Of a DNA stretch of 25,067 nt, positions 8,862-18,078 are shown piece after piece (the first letter of the stretch is position 1; each line of letters starts with the position of its first letter). Under the pieces are notes generated by a model. It had not been told where the DNA came from. It made no database searches and saw only the letters and a list, made by a program, of their open reading frames with translations. This DNA is from Acidobacteriota bacterium (lineage in GTDB: Bacteria; Acidobacteriota; Vicinamibacteria; Marinacidobacterales; SMYC01). The DNA lies in assembly GCA_029263435.1 (NCBI GenBank), contig JAJCXL010000090.1, positions 1 to 25,067 on the forward strand. Direction: 5' to 3'. Both the position numbers and the translations under genes were made by a program.

Positions 8862-10115
8862 CTAGCCGGCTTTCTCAATCAACGTCACTGGTTTTTCGCG
8901 GTCCTCCACGACCTCCTTGGTGACGACGACTTCTTTGACCTTCTTTTGAGAGGGAAGATTATACATCAGGTCGAGCATGAGGTCTTCGATGATCATGCGC
9001 AGGCCGCGTGCTCCGATCTTGCGCTCGACGGCCTGGTCGGCGATGGCGACCAATGCGTCATCCGTGAAGCGAAGCTTCACGTTCTCATATTCGAACAGAC
9101 GCTGGTATTGCTTGATGATGGCGTTGCGGGGCTCGCTCATGATGCGGATGAGCGCTTCTTGTCCGAGCTCGTGCAGGGTACCGATGACCGGTAGTCTCCC
9201 CACGAATTCCGGGATGAGTCCGTACTTGATCAAATCTGTCGGCTGCACCTGGCCGAACGGATGGCCTTTTTCGATGGTCTTCACGGGCTTCTTGTCGACC
9301 TCTACTCGAAAGCCCAGGTTTTTCTTGCCCGCGCGCCGCTCGATGATCTTGTCGAGGCCGACGAAGGCGCCGCCCGCAATGAAGAGGATGTTGGTCGTGT
9401 CGATCTGATAGAACTCTTGGTGCGGGTGCTTGCGGCCACCTTGCGGCGGGACGTTGGCGACCGTGCCCTCGAGAATCTTCAACAGAGCCTGCTGCACTCC
9501 CTCGCCGGAGACATCGCGTGTGATGGACGGATTCTCGTCTTTGCGACAGATCTTGTCGATCTCGTCGATATAGATGATGCCTTCCTGGCACTTCTCGATA
9601 TCGCCCTGGGCGGACTGAAGGAGCTTGAGGATGATGTTCTCTACATCTTCACCGACATAGCCCGCTTCCGTCAGGGTGGTGGCGTCTACGATCGTGAACG
9701 GCACCGAGAGGAGCTTCGCGAGCGTTTGTGCGAGCAGGGTCTTGCCCGTGCCCGTCGCGCCGATGAGCAAGATGTTGCTCTTGGTGAGCTCCACATCCTG
9801 GCGTCCCTTGGACTTCATGATATTGACGCGCTTGTAGTGGTTATAGACCGCGACCGCGAGACGTTTCTTCGCGTCCTCTTGCCCTACGACATACTCGTCG
9901 AGAAATTGTTTGATCTCGACCGGGGTAGGAAGATTCGAGCGTTGAGAGCGATTCTCGAATCGGTGATCGTCCGCGATGATGTCATTGCAGACTTCCACGC
10001 ACTCGTCGCAAATGAAGACCGTCGGGCCCGCGATGAGCTTGCGGACATCGCTCTGGTCTTTATTACAGAAAGAGCAACGGAGAACTTCTGGGTCGCCGTT
10101 CTTCTTCGTGGGCAC
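8862..10115 (-). CDS. clpX: ATP-dependent Clp protease ATP-binding subunit ClpX
   Basis: ClpX is the hexameric AAA+ unfoldase that delivers tagged substrates to ClpP. The N-terminal zinc-binding domain has Cys14, Cys17, Cys36 and Cys39. Walker A Gly-Ala-Thr-Gly-Thr-Gly-Lys-Thr is at 119-126, the pore loop Gly-Tyr-Val-Gly at 152-155 and Walker B Ile-Tyr-Ile-Asp-Glu-Ile-Asp at about 181-187. The RKH pore loop (Gly-Arg-Lys-His) is present. The ClpP-docking loop reads Leu-Gly-Phe rather than the commoner Ile-Gly-Phe. The length of 417 residues is usual. The start is GTG at 10113-10115, with AAGGAAAG just upstream. The gene lies 91 bases after the clpP stop. Confidence 0.97.
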   Translation of the reverse strand: MPTKKNGDPEVLRCSFCNKDQSDVRKLIAGPTVFICDECVEVCNDIIADDHRFENRSQRSNLPTPVEIKQFLDEYVVGQEDAKKRLAVAVYNHYKRVNIMKSKGRQDVELTKSNILLIGATGTGKTLLAQTLAKLLSVPFTIVDATTLTEAGYVGEDVENIILKLLQSAQGDIEKCQEGIIYIDEIDKICRKDENPSITRDVSGEGVQQALLKILEGTVANVPPQGGRKHPHQEFYQIDTTNILFIAGGAFVGLDKIIERRAGKKNLGFRVEVDKKPVKTIEKGHPFGQVQPTDLIKYGLIPEFVGRLPVIGTLHELGQEALIRIMSEPRNAIIKQYQRLFEYENVKLRFTDDALVAIADQAVERKIGARGLRMIIEDLMLDLMYNLPSQKKVKEVVVTKEVVEDREKPVTLIEKAG

Positions 10116-10206
10116 GCTTGTCTTTCCTTATGAGGCCCGATACGCGTTCAATAGCCCCTGATGGCGTTTGTGATTCCTGTTGGGTTCTCTCGATTCGGCG
10201 CGATCT

Positions 10207-10788
10207 TCAAGAGCGTTTATCGATGACTTGGTCGATGATCCCGTAGTCTTGGGCCACGGCGGCCGTCATGATGAAGTCCCGCTCTACGTCTTGTTCGATC
10301 TTGGCGATTTCCTGGCCCGAGTGACTGGCGAGGATCTCGTTCAGTCGTTGGCGGGTGCGCAGGATTTCTTTCGCCTGGATATTGATGTCCGTCGCTTGGC
10401 CTTGGGCCCCGCCGGACGGCTGATGGATGATGACTCGAGAATTCGGCAACGCGAAGCGTTTTCCGGGCGTTCCGGCGGCGAGCAAGACCGCGGCCATGCT
10501 CGCGGCTTGGCCGATGCAATAGGTCGTCACGTCGGGCCGAATGAACTGAAACGTGTCGTAAATCGCGAGTCCGGCCGTCACGGAGCCTCCGGGGCTGTTG
10601 ATGTAGATCGAGATCTCTTTTTCAGGATCTTCGGCCTCTAGGAACAACAGCTGAGCGACGACGAGGTTGGCGACATAGTCGTCGATCGGGGTTCCGATGA
10701 AAATAATGTTGTCTTTGAGTAAGCGCGAGTAAATGTCGAAGAAGCGCTCACCCCGGTTGGTCTGTTCGACCACCACTGGGACCTGCAT
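10207..10788 (-). CDS. clpP: ATP-dependent Clp protease proteolytic subunit ClpP
   Basis: ClpP forms the double-ring serine protease chamber that works with ClpX or ClpA. The 193-residue protein has the catalytic triad Ser97 (Gly-Gln-Ala-Ala-Ser-Met), His122 (Ile-His-Gln-Pro-Ser-Gly-Gly) and Asp171. These are the numbers used for the mature E. coli enzyme, because this protein lacks a long propeptide. The ATG start lies 13 bases after the tig stop, and a GGGTTGA sequence in that gap can serve as ribosome binding site. It is a member of the tig-clpP-clpX cluster. Confidence 0.97.
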   Translation of the reverse strand: MQVPVVVEQTNRGERFFDIYSRLLKDNIIFIGTPIDDYVANLVVAQLLFLEAEDPEKEISIYINSPGGSVTAGLAIYDTFQFIRPDVTTYCIGQAASMAAVLLAAGTPGKRFALPNSRVIIHQPSGGAQGQATDINIQAKEILRTRQRLNEILASHSGQEIAKIEQDVERDFIMTAAVAQDYGIIDQVIDKRS

Positions 10789-10801
10789 GTAAGTTCAACC
10801 C

Positions 10802-12073
10802 CTATTTAAGTTTAGCATGAAGCTTGATGAAGTCAACCGCCAACTCACGGCGGAGCCTGCTGCGAATACGCTCGAGCGTTCCCTCTTTCATCATCTGAGC
10901 TCGAATCGCTTCCACACTCTTTTCGAGCGCCTCTGCGGCACGTGAAATCTCCGCGGTGAGCGCCTCCTCGGTCTCTTCTAGGTTCTCCTGCTCCACGATG
11001 CTATCGAGCAAGAGAGTGGCTTTGACCGAATTTTCGGCCGAAGCTCGCTGTTCGTCGCGCATCTGGTTCCAATCGATGCCGGCTTGACTCGGATCGATCC
11101 CTCTTTGGTGCAAGTCCCTGGCGGCCGATTCCAGCCTGCCTTGGACCTCATAGTCCACGAGCATTCCCGGGGCGTCGAACGGGTTGGCCTTGACCAGTTG
11201 CTCGAGAAGCTGGCTGCGCAAGTGTTGCTCGTCCTCGTTCCGGGCGCGAGCCTCGGCCTGCTTGCGGAGCTCGGCGCGCACGTCCGCGAGGGTGTCGAAC
11301 TCGCCCACGTCTTTGGCGAGCTCGTCGTCGGCCTCCGGGAGCACTTTCTCCTTCAGCTCTTTGAGGGCGAAGACGCCGGAAAAGGTCTTGCCGGCCCGCT
11401 CCGGATCGTCGAGCTCCGCGGCGAAGCTGACAGAGAATTTGAGCTCGTCGCCGGGATGCGCGCCCTGGAGCTTTTCGTGAAGCCCCGGGTGGTAGGCCTC
11501 GGAGCCGACTTCGAGAGACACCCCTTCGTGCGTCTTCGTGTCACCGTCTCCATCCCGAGTCTCGGTCAGGTCACCCACGACGATATCGCCGTCTTTGGCC
11601 CCTCGATCTTCCACTGGATCGAAACGGGCGTGTTGCTCGCGCAAATGATCGACGCCGGCGTCGATCTGCTCTTCGGTGACTTCCGTCTTCTGCTCGGTCG
11701 CGGCCAGGCCTTCATAGTCCTTGGCCTCGATCTTGGGCATGACTTCGAACGAAGCGCGAAATCGAAGCGGCTTGCCGAGCTCGGATTCCAAGTTGCTGAT
11801 CCGAGGATCGCCGAGCGGGTGAATCTCGCGCTCCTCGAGCGCATCTCTCAGCGTTTGCTCCACTAGATCCTGGACCGCTTGATTGAGAACGTCCGAGTGG
11901 AATCGATTTCGGATGATGTCTTTGGGTGTCTTACCTTTGCGAAATCCCGGGATCTTGACGGTGCGACGGAGGCGAGTGACTCCTTTTTCGAATTCTTCGG
12001 CAAGCGTTTCTGAGGCTAGCTCGACATCGAAGTGCCTTAGCGCGCTGCCTTCTTCTACGTAATCTACTTTCAA
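10802..12073 (-). CDS. tig: Trigger factor, ribosome-associated chaperone
   Basis: Trigger factor binds ribosomal protein L23 at the exit tunnel and shields nascent chains; its middle domain is a peptidyl-prolyl isomerase. The ribosome-binding signature Gly-Phe-Arg-Lys-Gly-Lys-Thr-Pro is at residues 43-50, as in E. coli, when the start is the TTG at 12071-12073. The FKBP-type domain follows (around Gly-Asp-Ile-Val-Val-Gly-Asp), then the long helical C-terminal arms, to 423 residues. The open frame runs on upstream through the tRNA gene, but translation from there is impossible to reconcile with the tRNA, and GGAG lies 10 bases before the TTG. The start is therefore fairly secure although it is a rare codon. 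The tRNA-Leu 3' end is 69 bases upstream. Confidence 0.94.
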   Translation of the reverse strand: MKVDYVEEGSALRHFDVELASETLAEEFEKGVTRLRRTVKIPGFRKGKTPKDIIRNRFHSDVLNQAVQDLVEQTLRDALEEREIHPLGDPRISNLESELGKPLRFRASFEVMPKIEAKDYEGLAATEQKTEVTEEQIDAGVDHLREQHARFDPVEDRGAKDGDIVVGDLTETRDGDGDTKTHEGVSLEVGSEAYHPGLHEKLQGAHPGDELKFSVSFAAELDDPERAGKTFSGVFALKELKEKVLPEADDELAKDVGEFDTLADVRAELRKQAEARARNEDEQHLRSQLLEQLVKANPFDAPGMLVDYEVQGRLESAARDLHQRGIDPSQAGIDWNQMRDEQRASAENSVKATLLLDSIVEQENLEETEEALTAEISRAAEALEKSVEAIRAQMMKEGTLERIRSRLRRELAVDFIKLHAKLK

Positions 12074-12142
12074 TCTCGTGGATCTCCTCGCCGTACTGCC
12101 GGCTACTTCTCGTGCTCCCTCGCCCGCCTCAGAATCGGATCC

Positions 12143-12227
<85 letters not shown>

Positions 12228-12315
12228 AAACACGCTCCAGGCGCTTTGCGGCGCATGATGCGTGGATGGGATTTGCGGTCGCGAGAGAACAAGAAGAAGC
12301 CAGAGTCGACCGTTT

Positions 12316-12344
12316 ATTTTAGACGTAGAGTCGGATCCCGTCAA
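12316..12344 (-). promoter_or_regulatory. Sigma70-like promoter for tRNA-Leu and tig-clpP-clpX
   Basis: On the minus strand a -35 TTGACG (12339-12344) and a -10 TAAAAT (12316-12321) are separated by exactly 17 bases. Transcription would start near 12309, some 80 bases before the tRNA 5' end. It is the best-matching promoter in the window and is well placed in the divergent gap between the two halves. Confidence 0.6.
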
Positions 12345-12397
12345 CGAGGACCCGCGATCCCCCTTGGACTTCACTCCCCTAAGGAGGCATGAGTAGA

Positions 12398-12403
12398 TAT
12401 AAT
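12398..12403 (+). promoter_or_regulatory. Candidate -10 box for the M1 peptidase gene
   Basis: A perfect TATAAT on the plus strand lies 23 bases before the GTG start at 12427, with AGGAGG at about 12417-12422 as ribosome binding site. The leader would be short. No good -35 is found at 16-18 bases; TTGGAC at 12364-12369 is too far away. The rest of the divergent gap 12228-12426 shows no gene. Confidence 0.4.
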
Positions 12404-12426
12404 CCCTCGCAGTTCAGGAGGATCCG

Positions 12427-14460
12427 GTGCTCCCACCGCTTCGCGCGCTCGTCGCTCTCGCTATCGCTTCCGTAGGCTACTCGTGGCAGGAAGAGGCCTC
12501 GGCTCCTGTATACCCATCGCCGAGAAACGCGAGCTACGCCATCGAGGTCGAGCTCGACCCTGAGCGAAAGACGCTGTCGGGGAGCGCAGTCATCACCTGG
12601 CGCAATATCCAGCCTCTCGCGACGGACGAGCTTCGACTACATCTTTATTGGAACGCGTGGCGCAACAATCGCAGCACGTGGCTTCTCGAGTCGCGGCTGC
12701 GGCCTTCGGGCCGAAACCGTCGAAGCCCCGGGGAGGGCGACTGGAGCTATTCCGACATCACCGCCATCGAGCTCGTCCGGGATATCGGCGTGCCTCCGGT
12801 CGATCTGAGTGCCGGCACTCGCTTCGAGGCCCCGGACGACGGGAACCCGGACGACCGTACGCTGCTCGTGGTCTCCCTCCCGGCTCCGGTTGCTCCCGGC
12901 GAGACTGCCCAGGTCAGGATCCGCTGGCAGGCGAAGATTCCCCGGACCTTCGCGCGCACGGGATTTCGCGGTGACTTCTTCTTCATCGCTCAGTGGTTTC
13001 CCAAAGTCGCCGTTTTCGAGGCCGACGGTTGGAATGCGCACCAGTTTCACGCCGGCACGGAGTTCTACTCCGACTACGGAGAGTACGACGTCCGCATCAA
13101 AGTACCGACCGGCTATGTCGTCGGCGCGACCGGGCGAGAAGTCTCGCAGCTCGACGGAGCCGACGGGATGACCACCCACCGCTACCGTCAGGCCGATGTC
13201 CATGATTTCGCGTGGACCGCGAGCCCCGACTTCGTCGTGGTCTCGAAACAGTTCAACGAGCCGCCCTTGCCTCCGGTGGACATGCGTCTGCTCTTGCAGC
13301 CGGAGCACCGCGACCAGGCCGAGCGCCACTTCGACGCGACCTCCGCGTGCTTGCGCCTGTACGGCACGTGGTTCGGCGTCTATCCCTACGGCCACTTGAG
13401 TATCGTGGACCCTGCCTTCGGAAGCGGCGCCGGAGGGATGGAGTACCCGACTCTCTTTACCGCGGGGAGTCGGCTGTTCAACCCTCCGGATGGAGGCTCC
13501 CCCGAAGGGGTCACGGTGCACGAGTGCGGTCATCAGTTCTGGTATGGACTGGTCGGCAACAACGAGTTCGAGCACGCCTGGCTCGATGAAGGGTTCAACA
13601 CGTTCTCGACCGCGCGAGTCATGGAGGAGCAATACGGCCCACGCACGCTCGTGAGACGTTATTTGAATCCGCGCGGAGCCGGAAGCTTGGGCGGCTTCCT
13701 GCCGGTCGTCTTCGACGGGATCGAGCGCGATCGCTTGGTCGGTGGGAATCGACTCGACGGCTACCGTGAAGCGGCGACCCGGGACGAACAATCCACTCCC
13801 ACCTATCTCTACGATCCCGCCACCGGGGGCGCCCACAGCTACAACAAGACCGCGCTGTGGTTGACGACGCTCGAGCGTTACCTCGGGTGGGACACGCTAC
13901 GGCGCGTACTGTCGACGTTTTTCGAGAGGTATCGATACGCTCATCCGAGCCCGGCCGCGTTCTTCGAGGTCGCGAACGAGGTGAGCGGCCAAGACCTGAC
14001 TTGGTTCTTCGACGAGGTCTATCGCAGCTCGAATGACTTCGACTACGCGGTAGGACGGATCGCGAGCGAGCGTCTGGAAACGCAGGGGCTCTTCGAAGAC
14101 GGCGATCGCCTGGTCTATCGCAAGGGCGACCCGAAAGAGAGCGCCTATCGGACCGAAGTCGTCTTCGAGCGACGCGGGGCGGGACGGTTTCCGGTCGAGC
14201 TACTGCTGGTGTTCGAAGACGGCTCGGAAGCTCGCGAGTTCTGGGACGGGCGGGCACGCTGGAAGCTCGTCACGGTCGAGGGCGACGTTGCATTGAGCCA
14301 CGCAGTCGTGGACCCCGAGAGAAAGCTCGCGCTCGATCTCTTTTACTCGAACAACTCCAAGCGGCTCGAGCCGCGATCGGCCCTCCCGGCGCGCAAGTGG
14401 GCGTCTAAGTGGATGCTGTGGCTCCAGGACTTCATGATCACATTCGCGTTTTTCGGCTGA
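12427..14460 (+). CDS. M1-family zinc metallopeptidase, exported
   Basis: This is a gluzincin aminopeptidase-like protein of 677 residues. The zinc site His-Glu-Cys-Gly-His is at 365-369, with the third ligand Glu388 in Trp-Leu-Asp-Glu-Gly-Phe-Asn, the M1 spacing. The exopeptidase loop reads Gly-Gly-Met-Glu-Tyr-Pro (336-341), a variant of GAMEN seen in bacterial M1 relatives. The N-terminal beta domain begins near residue 36. The first 17-25 residues are hydrophobic and look like a short signal peptide, so it probably acts in the periplasm on peptides, though the substrate cannot be told. The last 20 residues (Trp-Met-Leu-Trp-Leu-Gln and beyond) are also hydrophobic. The GTG start has AGGAGG 4-5 bases upstream. 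The next gene follows after 11 bases. Confidence 0.9.
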   Translation: MLPPLRALVALAIASVGYSWQEEASAPVYPSPRNASYAIEVELDPERKTLSGSAVITWRNIQPLATDELRLHLYWNAWRNNRSTWLLESRLRPSGRNRRSPGEGDWSYSDITAIELVRDIGVPPVDLSAGTRFEAPDDGNPDDRTLLVVSLPAPVAPGETAQVRIRWQAKIPRTFARTGFRGDFFFIAQWFPKVAVFEADGWNAHQFHAGTEFYSDYGEYDVRIKVPTGYVVGATGREVSQLDGADGMTTHRYRQADVHDFAWTASPDFVVVSKQFNEPPLPPVDMRLLLQPEHRDQAERHFDATSACLRLYGTWFGVYPYGHLSIVDPAFGSGAGGMEYPTLFTAGSRLFNPPDGGSPEGVTVHECGHQFWYGLVGNNEFEHAWLDEGFNTFSTARVMEEQYGPRTLVRRYLNPRGAGSLGGFLPVVFDGIERDRLVGGNRLDGYREAATRDEQSTPTYLYDPATGGAHSYNKTALWLTTLERYLGWDTLRRVLSTFFERYRYAHPSPAAFFEVANEVSGQDLTWFFDEVYRSSNDFDYAVGRIASERLETQGLFEDGDRLVYRKGDPKESAYRTEVVFERRGAGRFPVELLLVFEDGSEAREFWDGRARWKLVTVEGDVALSHAVVDPERKLALDLFYSNNSKRLEPRSALPARKWASKWMLWLQDFMITFAFFG

Positions 14461-14471
14461 GGTCTCACTAG

Positions 14472-15413
14472 ATGACATCTACGGGTGCCGCACTTCGAGG
14501 TCTAGCAACGGTCCTCGGCTCGCCCACGCTCGTTTTCTGGCTGTGGCTCGTGAACTTCGTCATCGCTGCGCCTGCCGCTTTCGTGATGTCGCAATCTCTC
14601 GACGCGTCCATGGGCGGGAGTCTCGTGAGCGACACGATGCGGGACGGTTTCGATATGGGCTGGTACGGGGAGTTCCGATCGCAAGCCTCGGAGTTCGAAC
14701 GGTCGTTCATCCCCACGATCACCGGGGCGGGAGCCTGGTTCGAGAATATCGAGTCCTGGTTCAACGCAACGTTGTTCGAGCTCCATCCCGCGCTCTTGAC
14801 GATCGGAATCCTCTACGCCGTGACGTGGTCCTTTTTCTCCGGGGGCATTCTGCATCGCTACGGAGACGGCGGAGGTTTGTTTCGGCTGGGGGAGTTCTTC
14901 ACCGCGAGCGCGTCTTTCAGCTTGCGCTTCGTGCGCCTCGCGGCTCTCGCCGGAGTGCTGTATTACTCGATCTATAAACTCTCCGGATTCTTGTTCCGGT
15001 CGGTCGTCGAGCGCACCAAAGACATGACGGCGGAAGAATCGGTGCTCGCCTACGTACTCGCGGCGAGCTTGCTGATCGTTTTTCTGCTCACCTTCGTCAA
15101 CATGATCGTGGACTACGCGCGTATCGCTACCTATCGTGAGAACCGCCGGAGCATGGTGCTCGCGATGGTCAAGGGCGTCGGCTTCGTGCTGTCCCACCTC
15201 GGTCGCTCGACGGTGTTGTATTACGGTCTCGGCGCTTCCGGTCTCGTGCTCCTGTTGCTCTATCACGCCATGGCGCCGGGCGTCTCGCCGTCGACGACCA
15301 CCGGCGTCTTTCTTGCCTTCGTGGTCGGGCAAGTGTTCGTTTTGCTCAAGCTCGTCTTGCGATTGACGTTTTTCGCGAGCCAACTGAGCTTGTACGACGC
15401 CGAGACCTGGTAG
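14472..15413 (+). CDS. Conserved six-helix inner-membrane protein, function unknown
   Basis: I do not recognise a named family. The 313-residue protein has about six hydrophobic segments, at roughly residues 20-40, 105-125, 153-175, 190-213, 247-267 and 277-300. A polar, probably extracytoplasmic stretch lies between the first two (41-104), and a basic Arg-Glu-Asn-Arg-Arg-Ser loop between the fourth and fifth. No catalytic motif is visible. The ATG start lies 11 bases after the metallopeptidase stop, so the two genes are likely co-transcribed, and the protein might cooperate with the peptidase at the membrane. That last point is inference only. Confidence 0.8.
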   Translation: MTSTGAALRGLATVLGSPTLVFWLWLVNFVIAAPAAFVMSQSLDASMGGSLVSDTMRDGFDMGWYGEFRSQASEFERSFIPTITGAGAWFENIESWFNATLFELHPALLTIGILYAVTWSFFSGGILHRYGDGGGLFRLGEFFTASASFSLRFVRLAALAGVLYYSIYKLSGFLFRSVVERTKDMTAEESVLAYVLAASLLIVFLLTFVNMIVDYARIATYRENRRSMVLAMVKGVGFVLSHLGRSTVLYYGLGASGLVLLLLYHAMAPGVSPSTTTGVFLAFVVGQVFVLLKLVLRLTFFASQLSLYDAETW

Positions 15414-15488
15414 CGCGGGCGCCACTCTCGGGGGCGGTCCGAGGCATTTTTTCTGAACCCTGGCCGGCCGGCTTTCGTCTATCCCGGC

Positions 15489-17921
15489 ATGAGCGTTTTC
15501 GAGCTCCGTCAGGATGTCGTCGTCGCCCTTCGATCCCTCCGATCCCGCCCGAGCTATGCGTTGGTGGTCGTCTTGACCCTGGGTCTCGGTATCGCGGCTA
15601 ACTCTCTAATCTTCAGCTTCATGAATCCTTATCTCATCCGTGAGCTGCCTTACGGCGAGCCCGAGCGTCTCGTGCAGCTCGGCCAGGTCGATCCGGTCCA
15701 AGGATGGGACGGTGCGCGATTCTCCTTGCCGCAGTTCGAAGACTGGAAGGAGCGAAGCCGTTCTTTCGACGACCTCGCGGCCTATTACTACGGCGTTCGA
15801 AATCTCACGGGCGAGCAGGGCGCGACGCAAGTCATGACGGGGGTCGTGAGCGCGAACCTGTTCGACGTGCTCCGAGTCGATGCCGCTATCGGCCGAACGT
15901 TCGCCCCGGGTGAGGACGGCGCCGGAGGTGCCAACGTGGTCGTGCTGCGCCATGGACTTTGGATGCGTCGCTTCGGGGGCGACCCGGCGGTGCTCGACCG
16001 GTCGATTCTCATCGATGGGACACCCCACACCGTCGTGGGCGTGATGCCTCCCGATTTCAACTTTCCGTTCGGCGGTGTTCGCATGTGGGTGCCGCTCCGA
16101 GAATCGGCACGGACGGAGCCTCGCGGCCGAACATTGTTTCTTCCGGTCGGTCGGTTGAAAGCGGACGTCACGCTCGAGCGCGCGGCCGAGGAGCTCGAGT
16201 CGATCCAGCGAGAGCTCGGTGAGCTCTATCCCGACGCGGACAAGAAGTTCGCCGGGGTGAACGTCCAGCCGTTGCGAGCCGCCCTCAATTTCGGTTACGA
16301 CATGATGCTCGTCGCGTTTACCGTCCTTCTCGCCGCCGTGGGCTTCGTGTTGCTGATTGCCTGTGTGAATGTCGCAAGCCTCACGATGGCCCGGGCGAGC
16401 GCCGTCACCCGAGACGTCGCTCTGAGGCGAGCTCTCGGGGCAGGCCGTGGTCGCATCCTTCGGCAGCTCTTGACCGAGAGCGTGGTGCTCGCGGCCGTCG
16501 GAGGTGTCATCGGCGTCGTCGTCGCGCAGTTCGGGGTGCGCTTCGTCGGCCCCCTCATTCCCGAGGATATCTTTAGAATCGGCGAGTTCACGCTGGATCG
16601 AAACGTCTTGTTGTTCTCTGCGGGTGTGACTCTCGCGACGCCGGTTATCTTCGGGTTACTGCCCGCCCTCGGGTTGTCGAAGACGGATTTGGTCTCCGCG
16701 CTGAAATCGGGGAGGGGGGTGTCCCGAGCGTCTACGGCGAAGCGACGGATGTTGGTGGTGGTCGAGGTCGCCATGGCGATCGTGTTGATTGGAGCGACGG
16801 GTCTCATGCTGCGGAGCTTCATGGAGCTCCAAAACGTCGACCTGGGCTTTCGGCCGAGCGGGGTCTTGACGGTCCACGTCTCGCCGCCCGAGAGCGACTA
16901 CCCCGGAGAAGAGGCCGTTCAGGCGTATTACGACCGAGCAGAGACGGAGCTGGCGTCGCTGCCGGGCATCGAGGTCGTGGGGCAAACGAGGCCGCTTCCG
17001 ATGAACCACGCGACTTGGACCCTGCAGTTCGCGCGTCCGGGCCGAGCTCCGGCGACGCCCGAAGAGTGGCCCGTCGCGCATCGTTTCAATGTCTCGTCCG
17101 GCTATTTCGACGCCATGGGGGTGGCGTTGTTGTCCGGTAGAGGCATCGAAGAGACCGATCGATCGGAAGCGCCCGCCGTCGTCGTGGTCAGTCGATCGTT
17201 GGCCGAAGCGCACTGGCCGGGCGACAATCCGGTGGGCGAATCGCTTTGGGTCGGAGACCCGACCGAGCCCCTCGAGGCGACCATCGTCGGTGTCGTCTCG
17301 GATGTGACGCATGAGGGTTTCGAGAGCTCGCTACGCCCTCAGCTCTATCGTCCGTTGCATCAAAGCCCCAACGTGAGCCGGTTCTTCGTCCTTCGCCATT
17401 CAGGGGCAGGGGGCGCGGATGCCGGTGCCGTCGTGGCTTCGGTCCGCTCCGCGCTTGCCCGGGTCGATCCCAACTTACCCCTCGAGATTCGGCCCATGGG
17501 CGATGTCGTAGCCGAGAACACCCTTCAATGGAGCATCGGCTCGGTCCTGCTCGGCGTGTTCGGCCTGGCAGCGTTGTTCTTGGCGAGCCTGGGCATCTAC
17601 GGTCTGATCGCGTACTCGGTGGCCGAGAGACGTCGTGAAATCGGTATTCGCATGGCTTTGGGCGCGACGGCGTCGGACATTCGGAACGTCATCGTCGGCG
17701 AGGGGCTGAGATTGACCGTCACGGGTATGGGCATCGGTCTCGTTCTTGCCGCCGTGGCCGCTCGGATGATGGCCACGATGCTGTTCGGCGTGAGCCCGTT
17801 CGACCCGGTGACGTTCGTCGCGGTGGTGTTGATTTTTCTGTCCACCGCTCTCGTTTCGAGCTTAATACCTGCAGCAAGCGCCGCCCGAACCGAGCCCATC
17901 GGCGTCTTGCGGGACGATTAG
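15489..17921 (+). CDS. MacB/FtsX-type ABC transporter permease, orphan duplicated (ADOP) kind
   Basis: The 810-residue protein has the duplicated architecture of acidobacterial ADOP permeases. A first transmembrane helix at about 22-46 precedes a MacB-type periplasmic domain. A first FtsX domain follows at about 270-400 (Ala-Leu-Arg-Arg-Ala-Leu-Gly-Ala-Gly-Arg), then a second half begins with a helix near 420-440 and a second periplasmic domain. The C-terminal FtsX domain lies at about 680-810 (Ile-Gly-Ile-Arg-Met-Ala-Leu-Gly-Ala). MacB-type permeases act as mechanotransmission devices for efflux or lipoprotein work, driven by a separate ATPase. No ATPase gene lies nearby, and the N-terminal PadR-like domain found in some members is absent. 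The ATG start has no clear Shine-Dalgarno sequence. Substrate unknown. Confidence 0.9.
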   Translation: MSVFELRQDVVVALRSLRSRPSYALVVVLTLGLGIAANSLIFSFMNPYLIRELPYGEPERLVQLGQVDPVQGWDGARFSLPQFEDWKERSRSFDDLAAYYYGVRNLTGEQGATQVMTGVVSANLFDVLRVDAAIGRTFAPGEDGAGGANVVVLRHGLWMRRFGGDPAVLDRSILIDGTPHTVVGVMPPDFNFPFGGVRMWVPLRESARTEPRGRTLFLPVGRLKADVTLERAAEELESIQRELGELYPDADKKFAGVNVQPLRAALNFGYDMMLVAFTVLLAAVGFVLLIACVNVASLTMARASAVTRDVALRRALGAGRGRILRQLLTESVVLAAVGGVIGVVVAQFGVRFVGPLIPEDIFRIGEFTLDRNVLLFSAGVTLATPVIFGLLPALGLSKTDLVSALKSGRGVSRASTAKRRMLVVVEVAMAIVLIGATGLMLRSFMELQNVDLGFRPSGVLTVHVSPPESDYPGEEAVQAYYDRAETELASLPGIEVVGQTRPLPMNHATWTLQFARPGRAPATPEEWPVAHRFNVSSGYFDAMGVALLSGRGIEETDRSEAPAVVVVSRSLAEAHWPGDNPVGESLWVGDPTEPLEATIVGVVSDVTHEGFESSLRPQLYRPLHQSPNVSRFFVLRHSGAGGADAGAVVASVRSALARVDPNLPLEIRPMGDVVAENTLQWSIGSVLLGVFGLAALFLASLGIYGLIAYSVAERRREIGIRMALGATASDIRNVIVGEGLRLTVTGMGIGLVLAAVAARMMATMLFGVSPFDPVTFVAVVLIFLSTALVSSLIPAASAARTEPIGVLRDD

Positions 17922-18036
17922 TCCGAACCTGGCCCGAGATCCCGGCTGGAGGCTTGCCGGCGTATTCGAGCCGGACTCGCGTTGGGGGGACTCTCTCCGG
18001 CCGTAGTGAGCCCGTCTGGACCGTCCCCTAAACGCC

Positions 18037-18053
18037 GTTAACGGGTTGTTAAC
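18037..18053. promoter_or_regulatory. Paired GTTAAC palindromes upstream of the DUF1592 operon
   Basis: Two GTTAAC hexamers (18037-18042 and 18048-18053), each self-complementary, are separated by five bases, so centre to centre they are 11 bases apart, one helical turn. They lie 82 bases upstream of the next start codon in an otherwise GC-rich 213-base gap. This spacing suits a dimeric regulator, but no known operator is recognised. Confidence 0.3.
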
Positions 18054-18078
18054 ATTATGTAATGAGCGCGTTCTGCTG

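Noticed and set aside
12637..13836. A 399-codon open frame on the minus strand opposite the M1 peptidase
   Set aside because: The opposite strand encodes an M1 peptidase with intact zinc site; the antisense product has no domain or start signal.
14502..15425. A 307-codon minus-strand frame opposite the six-helix membrane protein
   Set aside because: The plus-strand product has coherent transmembrane segments and operon spacing, while the antisense product is an unstructured His/Glu/Arg-rich sequence typical of shadows.
15421..15452. Possible intrinsic terminator with a T6 run after the membrane-protein gene
   Set aside because: A run of six T is present at 15447-15452, but I could form only a four-base-pair stem before it, too weak to support.
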